Assembly (NCBI GenBank): GCA_003695205.1
Contig: RFIO01000263.1
Span: 1-9,999 of the forward strand
Reading direction: 5' to 3'
DNA: 9,999 nucleotides
From: Deltaproteobacteria bacterium
GTDB taxonomy: Bacteria > Desulfobacterota > Desulfuromonadia > Desulfuromonadales > Geothermobacteraceae
The translations under genes were made by a program, and so were the position numbers. A model generated the notes under the pieces. The model did not search any database, was not told the origin of the DNA, and saw only the letters and a list, made by a program, of their open reading frames with translations. Of the stretch, positions 1-5,717 are shown one piece after another; the first letter of the stretch is position 1, and each line of letters begins with the position of its first letter.

Positions 1-2
1 AC

Positions 3-236
3 CCGCGCCTGACCATGGGCAAGGAGACGGACATCCGCGGCATCTCCCTGTTTGCCGCCACCACCGAGGAACAGCGCCAGACCCACGCCGCCCTGACCGC
101 TGCTTTGGCCAGCGGCGTCCTGGCGCCCAGGATCAGCCGGGTTCTGCCACTGAGCCAGGCGGCCCGGGCGCACCACGAGGTGATGGAGAGCCACACCTTG
201 GGCAAGATCGTCCTCAAACCGGGGATCGACGCATGA
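3..236 (+). CDS. MDR-family zinc/quinone oxidoreductase, C-terminal fragment
   Basis: The reading frame is open to the left edge, so this is only the last 78 or so residues of a gene that starts outside the window. The end looks like the C-terminus of medium-chain dehydrogenase/reductases of the quinone oxidoreductase (Qor) type. A helix region with alternating Ala/Leu is followed by a stretch reading ISRVLPLSQAARAHHEVMES and then the closing GKIVLKP. In this family that stretch is the usual last helix and strand of the catalytic domain ('...l.eaaeAhrlles..~GKivL.'). The cofactor-binding Rossmann domain is not in view, so NADPH preference and substrate cannot be judged. The TGA stop overlaps the ATG of the following Nudix gene (ATGA), so the two are probably cotranscribed. 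Family assignment is fairly sure; the exact enzyme is not. Confidence 0.75.
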   Translation, partial: PRLTMGKETDIRGISLFAATTEEQRQTHAALTAALASGVLAPRISRVLPLSQAARAHHEVMESHTLGKIVLKPGIDA

Positions 237-874
237 CCGGTTGCCCGTCCCACCAGCTACCGCTGCGCCCCCTGCCCGACCTGGCCGCCATCCGCGCCGC
301 CCTCGGCCGTCACCGACCGGTCACCGATCCGATCCCGGGACGCAAGCGAGCGGCCGTCGCCATGCTGCTGCGCGGCAGCGACCAGCTGGAGATGCTCTTC
401 ATCGAACGCTCACGCGATCCACGCGACCCCTGGTCGGGCAACCTCGCCTTCCCCGGCGGGCGCATCGACCCGGAGGATGCCGACGAGCGCGCCGCGGCAG
501 AGCGGGAAACCCTGGAAGAAGTCGGCCTCGATCTTACGGGGGCCGATTGTCTCGGCCGGCTCGACGATATCCGCGGCGCCTACCTGCCGGTGCAGATCGC
601 CTGCTTTGTCTACCACCTCTCCTCGCCGCAGGATCCGGTCATCAACCACGAGGTGAGCGACCTGTTCTGGTTTCCCGCCGACGAGCTGCTCAATCCGCAG
701 CGCCACAGCCGTTTTGAACTGCTCTGGGCCGGAAAGAAACGCACGGTGCGCGCCATCGATCTTTTGGGGCCGGGACGCCCCGTCCTCTGGGGCATCACCT
801 ACCGGCTGGTGACCCAGTTCATGGTGCTGCACGGCTGCCTGCCGGACAGCTTCCTGGAGATCATCGACGACTGA
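233..874 (+). CDS. Nudix hydrolase, CoA pyrophosphatase type (NudL/NUDT7-like)
   Basis: The protein has 213 residues. The family is expected to hydrolyse CoA or other nucleoside-diphosphate compounds to 3',5'-ADP plus phosphopantetheine, using Mg2+ or Mn2+, in the cytoplasm. The Nudix box spans about residues 75-99: it opens with GGRIDP and ends in RETLEEVGL, with the metal-binding RE..EE residues intact. Directly before it, at about 55-77, is the pattern LF.ERS...R...G..AFPGG, which marks the CoA-pyrophosphatase (UPF0035) subgroup rather than MutT or ADP-ribose enzymes. Length fits NudL (about 190-210 aa). The ATG overlaps the upstream stop by 4 bp, and GGGGA lies 7 nt before it. Subgroup assignment is good, but the true substrate in this organism is inferred. 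Confidence 0.88.
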   Translation: MTGCPSHQLPLRPLPDLAAIRAALGRHRPVTDPIPGRKRAAVAMLLRGSDQLEMLFIERSRDPRDPWSGNLAFPGGRIDPEDADERAAAERETLEEVGLDLTGADCLGRLDDIRGAYLPVQIACFVYHLSSPQDPVINHEVSDLFWFPADELLNPQRHSRFELLWAGKKRTVRAIDLLGPGRPVLWGITYRLVTQFMVLHGCLPDSFLEIIDD

Positions 875-891
875 ACGGGCAGACCCCTCCG

Positions 892-913
892 CCCAGGCGC
901 CCCCCCCAGGCGC
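892..913. repeat. Short direct repeat CCCAGGCGC x2 in the convergent intergenic region
   Basis: Two copies of CCCAGGCGC (892-900 and 905-913) are separated by CCCC, between the convergent ends of the Nudix gene (874) and the DUF2279 gene (975). The 100-bp gap between them shows no GC hairpin followed by a T run on either strand, only a weak 4-bp stem GTGG/CCAC around 946-959. The repeat may simply be replication slippage in a C-rich tract; no function is evident. Confidence 0.5.
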
Positions 914-974
914 AGAGCCACGCGGCCCTTCAAGTCCTTTGGATAGTGGGGAATTCCACAACAAGAACGGAGTC

Positions 975-1841
975 TCAATCGAGACGGGCGTTGATGGGCA
1001 GGTCGGTATAGGGGATCTGCAGGTAATCGAACAGGCGGGTGTTCCAGAGGGGACGCAACAGTTTGCCGACGTTGAGCCCGACGCCGACGTAGAGATTGCG
1101 ACGACGGGCATCGGGCCGGGCCGGCCGATAGTCGGCATAGCCCCGGGCGTAGTAGCCGAGATGCAGTTCAAGGTACTCAAGCCACGGCTTGCGCAGGGCC
1201 TCGAAGCCCTCGGCCTTGAGAGCCAGCAGGTAGCGCGAGTGCTCGTAGTCAGTGCTGATATCAGGCTCAAACTCACTCAGGGACGGCCGGTAGTCCCAGC
1301 GCAGATCAACCTTCCGCTGCCAGTCCGGATAGCGCAGCAACAGCCAGCCGACCGTGGCCCCGGCCAGGTTGGCGGTCATATCCTCCCATGAAAAGCCGTG
1401 ATCGACGCTGAAGGAATCGCCCACCTCCATCAGGCCGGTCAGACCAAAGGATGAGATCGGCCCGAAGATAGCGGCCTCATTCTCGCTGTAGCCGATATGC
1501 CGGTACCAGGCGGCGAAAGCGTGGCTGAGGGTGTAGGAGAACCAGAGGTGGCCGAGCTTGTCGGCGCCCCCCTCGATACTGGTGCGTTCGAACCAGCCCT
1601 CGTTTTTGGTCTGCGGCGCGCGCGAGAAATAATCCCAGTTCAGAAGCCCCCAGGCAAGAATGCCGCCGGCCGCCACACCATTGGCCAGCAGGGCCTTGTG
1701 ACGACGGGCTGTCTGCGCATCCTCGAGAGATACGGCCACATCAGCCCGGCCATCTGTCGTAGACATCTCCGCTGCCTGCCCGAGTGCGGGTCGCAGGAGG
1801 AAGAGAACAAGGAGAGACAGACAGACGGTTACTCGTAACAC
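975..1841 (-). CDS. Exported DUF2279 family protein
   Basis: The protein has 288 residues and starts with GTG at 1841, preceded by AAAGG 7 nt upstream (minus strand). Residues 1-24 form a signal peptide: a short basic start, a Leu/Val core, and a likely cut after ALGQA. The mature part carries the conserved DUF2279 signatures GADKLGH (92-98) and EVGDSFS, followed by GFSWEDMTANLAG (about 139-161). Moderately hydrophobic stretches around 54-68 and 126-138 could sit in or on a membrane. The C-terminal third has alternating aromatic/polar segments (LELHLGYYARGY and NLYVGVGLNVG) resembling outer-membrane beta strands, an inference only. DUF2279 proteins (YfiM-like) have no established function. 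There is no lipobox cysteine at the cleavage site, so it is probably not a lipoprotein. It follows the mnmM operon after 61 bp, apparently with its own promoter. Confidence 0.82.
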   Translation of the reverse strand: MLRVTVCLSLLVLFLLRPALGQAAEMSTTDGRADVAVSLEDAQTARRHKALLANGVAAGGILAWGLLNWDYFSRAPQTKNEGWFERTSIEGGADKLGHLWFSYTLSHAFAAWYRHIGYSENEAAIFGPISSFGLTGLMEVGDSFSVDHGFSWEDMTANLAGATVGWLLLRYPDWQRKVDLRWDYRPSLSEFEPDISTDYEHSRYLLALKAEGFEALRKPWLEYLELHLGYYARGYADYRPARPDARRRNLYVGVGLNVGKLLRPLWNTRLFDYLQIPYTDLPINARLD

Positions 1842-1866
1842 GCGGCAGCCTTTCGTTTCAGGTCCG

Positions 1867-1882
1867 TCGCACCATTATAGCA
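1867..1882 (-). promoter_or_regulatory. Extended -10 promoter for the DUF2279 gene
   Basis: Read on the minus strand, the 61-bp gap upstream of the GTG start contains TGCTATAAT: a perfect -10 hexamer (1874-1879) with the TGn extension (1880-1882). No good -35 hexamer sits 16-18 bp upstream; TTGAGG is present but about 21 bp away. An extended -10 often works without a -35. Predicted transcription starts near 1867, giving a leader of about 26 nt that contains the AAAGG ribosome site. This supports independent transcription of the DUF2279 gene, although read-through from mnmM is also possible because no terminator is visible. Confidence 0.55.
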
Positions 1883-1902
1883 GGACTCCTGAGCCCCGGG
1901 CC

Positions 1903-2523
1903 TCAACCGGCGATCTCCACCCGTCGGCGGCCGACTGTCAGCAGATAAGGTGCCCGCCGACGGTTGGCGACAACCATGCGCAGCACATCGTAGTCGGCTG
2001 CAGGAAGGGCTGACACCAGCGTCTCAACCGCCGCCACCTCCTCTTCGGCTCCCGGATGGCCGGGATAGACCACGACCGCGAGCCGGCCGCCGGGCACCAG
2101 GGCATCCAGCACCTGTTCCAGGGCACGGACGGTGGTTTCGGGCCGGGTAATCAGACCCTTGTCGCCACCCGGGAGGTAGCCGAGATTGGCAATGGCGCCG
2201 TTCAAACCGCGGGCGAGATAGCGGTCGAGATGGTGATGACTGTCGTGAATCAGGAACAGACCGTCCGACTCCAGCGTCTGGGCGGCCGCAATGCGCCGGC
2301 AGGTCAGCCCGGCCTCAGCCAGGCGCGACGCGGTGGCATCCAGGGCAACCTCCTGGATATCGAAGGCGAGCAGCTGACCCTTTCCTTCCAGCAGGCGGGC
2401 CAGGGCCAGGGTGTCGTGGCCGTTTCCAGCCGTCAGGTCGACCAGGGCATCCCCCGGCCGCACCACCTCGGCAAGCAGCCGGTGAGACCAGCCGATGATG
2501 TCGTCGAGGGGCGGAAGGATCAT
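1903..2523 (-). CDS. mnmM: MnmM/YtqB-type tRNA 5-aminomethyluridine methyltransferase
   Basis: This 206-residue class I SAM-dependent methyltransferase belongs to the family annotated as rRNA_methylase or YtqB. The Bacillus member has been shown to methylate 5-aminomethyl(-2-thio)uridine at the tRNA wobble position and was renamed MnmM. The SAM-binding motif I is DLTAGNGHDT (29-38), and the acidic end of strand beta2 is D55 in AFDIQ. The family-specific NLGYLPGGDK is at 113-122. DSHHHLD (94-100) and YPGHPGAEEE (153-162) also match the expected places. Length fits the family (about 190 aa). The ATG overlaps the TerB stop by 4 bp (ATGA) and has only a poor ribosome site of its own, so translation is probably coupled. 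Family membership is firm; tRNA wobble methylation here is inferred from the characterised relative. Confidence 0.85.
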   Translation of the reverse strand: MILPPLDDIIGWSHRLLAEVVRPGDALVDLTAGNGHDTLALARLLEGKGQLLAFDIQEVALDATASRLAEAGLTCRRIAAAQTLESDGLFLIHDSHHHLDRYLARGLNGAIANLGYLPGGDKGLITRPETTVRALEQVLDALVPGGRLAVVVYPGHPGAEEEVAAVETLVSALPAADYDVLRMVVANRRRAPYLLTVGRRRVEIAG

Positions 2524-2984
2524 TGCCGCAATCGGTCCGGATCGATGCGGTCGAGCACCCGCACCTTGACGTCGGCGGCCTGGCGGGGGGAGAGGTGCAG
2601 CAATCCGGCCAGCTGGCGCGCCAGGGCGTCTTCGTAGCGGTCGAGCTCGCCGTCGGCGTAGATCAATTCCCAGACCGCCTCCATGACCTGGAGTTTTTCC
2701 TCGAGACTGAGATGCCGGTTGAGTTGGCGGGTGAACTGATGCAGGTCGAGGCTTTCCTGCCGCTTCAGCTCGGCCCGGTCAACCAGCGCCCGGACTTCTT
2801 CCGGAGTCAGGCCAAAGCGACGGGCCAGGTCACCGTCGATCAGACGGGCTTCGAGCGGTTCAAAACTGCGGTCGGCATGGGCCACCTCGAGCAGAATCAC
2901 CGCGACCGCGACCTTCAGCTTCTCCTCCGGGTCAACGGCTTGACCCTCCCGGGGATCAAAGAGTCTGAACAGCCGGTCGATCAT
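2520..2984 (-). CDS. TerB-fold protein (tellurite resistance TerB family)
   Basis: The protein has 154 residues, is all-helical, and has no signal peptide or membrane segment, so it is probably cytoplasmic. It is built from two similar halves. Residues about 25-70 contain LLEVAHADRSFEPLE followed by FGLTPEEV, and residues about 100-145 contain ELIYADGELDRYE followed by LHLSPRQA. Each half has the acidic loop (ADxx[FL]..[LY]E) and a helix-cap LS/LT that mark the TerB/COG4103 family, where the acidic residues can bind metal. The function of stand-alone TerB proteins is not settled, and neighbouring genes give no sign of a tellurite cluster. Stop and start overlap with both neighbours by 4 bp (ATGA at each end), placing it tightly inside the crcB-DUF190-terB-mnmM operon. 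A GGGGA lies 7 nt before the ATG. Confidence 0.82.
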   Translation of the reverse strand: MIDRLFRLFDPREGQAVDPEEKLKVAVAVILLEVAHADRSFEPLEARLIDGDLARRFGLTPEEVRALVDRAELKRQESLDLHQFTRQLNRHLSLEEKLQVMEAVWELIYADGELDRYEDALARQLAGLLHLSPRQAADVKVRVLDRIDPDRLRQ

Positions 2985-3322
2985 TCCCTGGTCCCCGCGA
3001 AGTAGCGGATCACCCGTGCCTTTTCCAGGGTGATCATGCCGCTGCCGATCATGGTGTCCAACTCCGGCAGCAGCGCCTCGATCTTTTCCTGGGCGTCGAC
3101 CACCTCGACCACGACCGGCAGATCGGAAGAAAAGCGCAACAGCTTGTCGGTGTGCAGCACACTGCGGCCGCCATAGCCCGCTGCGCCTTTGAGCACGGTG
3201 GCGCCGGCGATGCCCCGCTGCCGGAAGAGTTCGAGCAAAGCCTCGGACAGGGGCTTTTTTTCCCAGCGGTCCGATTCGCCGATAAAGATGCGCATCAGAG
3301 TCAGTTCGCCTTCAAGTCGCAT
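2981..3322 (-). CDS. DUF190 PII-like protein
   Basis: The protein has 113 residues. DUF190 (COG1993) proteins adopt a PII-like ferredoxin fold and often lie beside crcB; their ligand and partner are not firmly known. Typical features are the opening MRLEGE, the signature RIFIGESDRW (about 11-20), ATVLKGAAGYG (about 41-51), the strand PVVVEVVDAQEKI, and the closing GMITLEKARVIRY. The start at 3322 is preferred over an internal ATG (3295). It has GGAGG 7 nt upstream, and the MRLEGE opening is conserved in the family. The gene begins 25 bp after crcB, and its stop overlaps the TerB start by 4 bp. It may act as a small regulatory trimer for the neighbouring channel, which is an inference from repeated gene linkage only. 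Confidence 0.88.
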   Translation of the reverse strand: MRLEGELTLMRIFIGESDRWEKKPLSEALLELFRQRGIAGATVLKGAAGYGGRSVLHTDKLLRFSSDLPVVVEVVDAQEKIEALLPELDTMIGSGMITLEKARVIRYFAGTRE

Positions 3323-3347
3323 GGATCATCCTCCCGGTTGAAACGGC

Positions 3348-3719
3348 TCAGATCTGGCGCGCCACCCAGATGCCCAAAAGGGCACAAACGACGCAGACCA
3401 CCAGGTTCAGCACCATGTTGGCGCCGGCCTGCAGGTAGCTCCCCTCCTCCAGCAGGCGTACCGTCTCGTAGGAAAAGGTGGAAAAGGTGGTGAAGCCGCC
3501 CATGAATCCGGTCGTCAGCCCGACGCGGATATCGGCAGGCAGCAGCGATGTGCGCAGACCCGATTCCATCAGGAGACCGAGCAGGAAAGAGCCGAGCACA
3601 TTGACCGCCAGAGTCCCCCAGGGCAGCGCGCGGCCGGCAAGGGCGTAGACCCAGCCCGAAACCAGATAGCGCGACAGGCAGCCAAGTCCGCCGAAAAGAG
3701 TAATATAGACAAGTTGCAT
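3348..3719 (-). CDS. crcB: CrcB/Fluc fluoride channel
   Basis: The protein has 123 residues, the usual size for CrcB (about 125). It is a small inner-membrane protein with four hydrophobic helices that forms a dual-topology dimer exporting fluoride passively. Visible signatures are GGLGCLSRY (10-18, with conserved R17), GTLAVNVLGSF (35-45, pore Asn40), and GFMGGFTTFSTFSYE (71-85), which supplies the central sodium site and the pore Phe/Thr/Ser track. All key residues are present. The frame stays open upstream to 3914, but the start at 3719 is chosen because GGAG (3726-3729) lies 6 nt before it. The predicted transcript starts only about 15 nt upstream, ruling out the longer versions. A possible in-frame ATG at 3725 has no room for a ribosome site. 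It is the first gene of the crcB-DUF190-terB-mnmM operon. Confidence 0.93.
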   Translation of the reverse strand: MQLVYITLFGGLGCLSRYLVSGWVYALAGRALPWGTLAVNVLGSFLLGLLMESGLRTSLLPADIRVGLTTGFMGGFTTFSTFSYETVRLLEEGSYLQAGANMVLNLVVCVVCALLGIWVARQI

Positions 3720-3734
3720 CGGCATCTCCGTCAG

Positions 3735-3770
3735 TGCGGCCATTATCGGGGCCGGTCGGCGGGCTGTCAA
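3735..3770 (-). promoter_or_regulatory. Sigma-70 promoter of the crcB operon
   Basis: On the minus strand TTGACA (3765-3770) and GATAAT (3742-3747) are exactly 17 bp apart, a near-consensus housekeeping promoter. Predicted transcription starts near 3735, so the leader before the crcB ATG (3719) is about 16 nt, just enough for the GGAG at 3726-3729. Such a leader cannot hold a fluoride (crcB-motif) riboswitch, so the operon looks constitutive or controlled only by a protein. The spacer holds a small inverted repeat GCCG-GT-CGGC whose role, if any, is unknown. Confidence 0.75.
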
Positions 3771-3782
3771 CCGCGCCGGGGG

Positions 3783-3818
3783 TTGCATCGACATGCATCT
3801 TTTGCTATACATAATTAG
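3783..3818 (+). promoter_or_regulatory. Sigma-70 promoter of rpoH
   Basis: TTGCAT (3783-3788) and TATACA (3806-3811) are separated by 17 bp. A TGC immediately before the -10 gives an extended -10. Predicted transcription starts near 3818, inside the left arm of the CIRCE repeat, leaving a leader of about 62 nt before the rpoH ATG (3880). The -35 is 12 bp from the divergent crcB -35. The promoter class is housekeeping sigma-70, so rpoH transcription would be limited by HrcA rather than by RpoH itself. Confidence 0.75.
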
Positions 3819-3844
3819 CACTCTCAACGCTCGAGTGCTAATTA
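3812..3844. promoter_or_regulatory. CIRCE element (HrcA operator) upstream of rpoH
   Basis: The core TTAGCACTC (3815-3823) and GAGTGCTAA (3833-3841) are separated by exactly 9 bp (3824-3832) and match the classical CIRCE consensus at every arm position. Pairing continues three more bases outward on each side, giving perfect 12-bp arms (TAATTAGCACTC and its complement). It covers the predicted rpoH transcription start, the standard place for HrcA repression. Its centre is about 93 bp upstream of the predicted crcB start, too far to be an obvious operator for that promoter. HrcA itself is not encoded in the window. Confidence 0.95.
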
Positions 3845-3868
3845 GCTGTAAACAAATGACTTTTTGGC

Positions 3869-3873
3869 GGAGG
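3869..3873 (+). promoter_or_regulatory. Ribosome binding site fixing the rpoH start
   Basis: GGAGG, within GGCGGAGG, ends 6 nt before the ATG at 3880. The in-frame ATG at 3793 lies upstream of the predicted transcription start and would put the CIRCE element inside the coding region, so it can be excluded. Confidence 0.85.
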
Positions 3874-3879
3874 CTGGCA

Positions 3880-4737
3880 ATGAGCACACTCAATCTTCCG
3901 GTGGTGGGAGACAACTTCTCCCTCTACATGAAGCAGGTCAACACCTTCGACCTGCTCAGCCCGCAGGAAGAGCTGGAACTGGCTCGCCGCTATCGTCGAC
4001 ACGGCGACCTGAATGCCGCCGAGAGGCTGGTTACCAGCAACCTGCGCTTCGTCGTCAAGATTGCCATGGAATACCGCAGCTACGGCTGCAAGCTGCTCGA
4101 CCTGATCCAGGAAGGCAACATCGGCCTGATGATGGCAGTGCGCAAGTTCGATCCCGAGCGCGGCATCCGCCTGATCAGCTACGCCGTCTGGTGGATTCGC
4201 GCCTACATCCAGGGTTTCATTATCCGCACCTGGTCGCTGGTCAAGATCGGCACGACCCAGGCGCAGAAAAAGCTCTTTTTCAAACTCAACCAGACCCGCG
4301 AGGCGATCAGGCGCCTGACCGGCGGTACCGAAACCGTCGACATCGCCGCCGAGCTCGATGTCGACCCGGAGGTGGTCGATGAAATGACCATGCGACTGAA
4401 TCGCCGCGACGCGTCCCTTGACGTTCAGCTGGTTGAAGGCGATGATTACACCCTGATGGACACCCTGGCGGACGACCGCCAGGACCAGGAATCACTGCTG
4501 GCCGAACGTCAGGAAGAAGACCTGCGCCGGCGCGCCATTGATGAGGCGCTCGCCAGCCTGAAGGAACGCGAACGCGATATCATCCGGAATCGGCTGCTGC
4601 GCGAGGAGCCCCTGACCCTGCAGGACCTGGCCGATCGCTACGGCATCAGCCGCGAGCGGGTGCGCCAGGTTGAACAGAACGCGTTGAAGAAGCTCAGGGA
4701 GTACATCGAGTGTCGGAATCTGCCCGTGCCCGTGTAG
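3880..4737 (+). CDS. rpoH: Heat-shock sigma factor RpoH (sigma-32)
   Basis: The protein has 285 residues (E. coli RpoH 284). It directs RNA polymerase to promoters of chaperone and protease genes. Region 1.2 is at about 14-45. Region 2 spans about 50-120, with core-binding DLIQEGNIGLMMAVRKFDP (74-92) and -10 recognition around YAVWWIRAYIQGFI (101-114). The RpoH-specific box is QKKLFFKLNQTR (129-140), which separates it from RpoD and RpoS. Region 4.2 has the helix-turn-helix LTLQDLADRYGISRERVRQVEQ (about 245-266), which reads the -35. The start at 3880 is fixed by GGAGG and by the upstream CIRCE. Transcription comes from a sigma-70 promoter overlapped by CIRCE, implying HrcA repression at normal temperature. 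The last 28 bp overlap moxR, so the two genes are very likely cotranscribed. Assignment is strong. Confidence 0.96.
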   Translation: MSTLNLPVVGDNFSLYMKQVNTFDLLSPQEELELARRYRRHGDLNAAERLVTSNLRFVVKIAMEYRSYGCKLLDLIQEGNIGLMMAVRKFDPERGIRLISYAVWWIRAYIQGFIIRTWSLVKIGTTQAQKKLFFKLNQTREAIRRLTGGTETVDIAAELDVDPEVVDEMTMRLNRRDASLDVQLVEGDDYTLMDTLADDRQDQESLLAERQEEDLRRRAIDEALASLKERERDIIRNRLLREEPLTLQDLADRYGISRERVRQVEQNALKKLREYIECRNLPVPV

Positions 4738-5711
4738 AACGTGACAACGCCGCCATCCGTGTCTGGCAGGACAAATTGCGCCCGGTCCTCGATGAGGCCG
4801 GGCGTTCTGTTATCGGCCGCCGGGAGCTGTTCGAAACCCTGCTGATCGCCCTGGCCTGCGAGGGACACGTGCTGATCGAAGGGGCCCCGGGGCTGGCCAA
4901 GACCCTGGCGGCGCGCACCTTCGCCGCCCTGCTCGACCTCGACTTCGGCCGTATCCAGTTCACTCCCGACCTGCTTCCATCCGACCTGACCGGCACCCCG
5001 GTCTATCACCCTCCTAGCGGCAGCTTCCGGACCCGCAAGGGACCGGTCTTCACCCAGACCCTGCTTGCCGACGAGATCAACCGCGCTCCGGCCAAGGTGC
5101 AGGCGGCCCTGCTCGAGGCGATGGAGGAACGCCAGGTGACCCTGGGCGAGGAAACCTTCGAACTGCCTCGCCCCTTCATGGTGCTGGCAACCCAGAACCC
5201 CCTGGAACAGGAAGGGACCTATCCTCTCCCGGAGGCCCAGCTCGACCGTTTCCTGTTCAAGCTGGTTCTCGACTACCCGGATCGCGAAACCGAACGGACC
5301 ATGCTCAGGGTTCACGCCGAGGGAGAGCCGCCCCCGCCGGCCAGCCGTCTGACAATTGAGGACATAGAGGGAATGCGTTCAGCGGCACGCACCGTCCACC
5401 TCGACGACCGGCTCACCGAATGGATTCTTGACCTGGCCGGCGCAACCCGGGATCCCGAAGGAGCTGGCCTGGCTGACATCGCCCCCCTGGTGGCCCACGG
5501 AGTCTCGCCGCGCGGCTGCCTGCAGTTGACACGAGCTTCCCGCGTCTTCGCCCTCGTGCGCGGCCGCAGTTACGTGACTCCGGACGACATCCTCACCCTC
5601 ATCTACCCCTGCTGGCGCCATCGGATCATCCCCGGTTTCGACGCCGAGGCGGCGGGGATTCCCGCGGACGAGATTCTGCGGCGCATCATCGCCGCCCTGC
5701 CCCAGCCCTGA
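4710..5711 (+). CDS. moxR: MoxR-family AAA+ ATPase
   Basis: The protein has 333 residues. MoxR ATPases act as cytoplasmic chaperone-like remodelers of partner vWA proteins. Walker A is GAPGLAKT (58-65), Walker B LLADE (118-122), sensor 1 ATQNP (160-164), a putative arginine finger R180 in AQLDRF, and sensor 2 SPRG (266-269). The MoxR-typical stretch NRAPAKVQAALLEAMEE follows Walker B, and EQEGTYPLPEAQLDRF follows sensor 1. All catalytic residues are intact. The start is taken as GTG at 4710, inside rpoH (28-bp overlap), with AGGGAG 8 nt upstream. The only later alternative before the conserved VIG motif is a TTG at 4776, which lacks support. The DUF58 gene follows 6 bp after the stop and in the same frame. 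Family is certain; the start is moderately sure. Confidence 0.94.
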   Translation: MSESARARVERDNAAIRVWQDKLRPVLDEAGRSVIGRRELFETLLIALACEGHVLIEGAPGLAKTLAARTFAALLDLDFGRIQFTPDLLPSDLTGTPVYHPPSGSFRTRKGPVFTQTLLADEINRAPAKVQAALLEAMEERQVTLGEETFELPRPFMVLATQNPLEQEGTYPLPEAQLDRFLFKLVLDYPDRETERTMLRVHAEGEPPPPASRLTIEDIEGMRSAARTVHLDDRLTEWILDLAGATRDPEGAGLADIAPLVAHGVSPRGCLQLTRASRVFALVRGRSYVTPDDILTLIYPCWRHRIIPGFDAEAAGIPADEILRRIIAALPQP

Positions 5712-5717
5712 GCAGCC

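Noticed and set aside
875..974. Bidirectional terminator between the Nudix and DUF2279 genes
   Set aside because: Only a 4-bp stem (GTGG/CCAC) without a T run is present; not enough for an intrinsic terminator.
410..1276. Long minus-strand open frame (288 codons) spanning the Nudix gene and the DUF2279 3' end
   Set aside because: It runs antisense to two well-supported genes, has biased low-complexity composition, and shows no recognisable domain. It is expected from high GC content.
939..1391. Plus-strand open frame opposite DUF2279
   Set aside because: No domain is seen, and the opposite strand encodes a protein with signal peptide and family motifs.
1880..1915. Hairpin in the mnmM-DUF2279 gap as a terminator
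   Set aside because: There are short GC palindromes (CAGGA-C-TCCTG and a CCCGGG-centred one), but the loops are too small and no T run follows.
2056..2637. Plus-strand open frame opposite mnmM and terB
   Set aside because: It is a shadow of the two minus-strand genes, with no family signature and no ribosome site considered convincing.
3720..3860. Fluoride riboswitch before crcB
   Set aside because: The minus strand was read for the GGnGAUGG, pseudoknot and GCUGAUG pattern. It was not found, and the predicted leader is too short.
3720..3914. N-terminal extension of crcB up to 3914
   Set aside because: The extension passes through the CIRCE element and both promoters, adds about 65 residues not seen in CrcB proteins, and lies upstream of the predicted transcript start.
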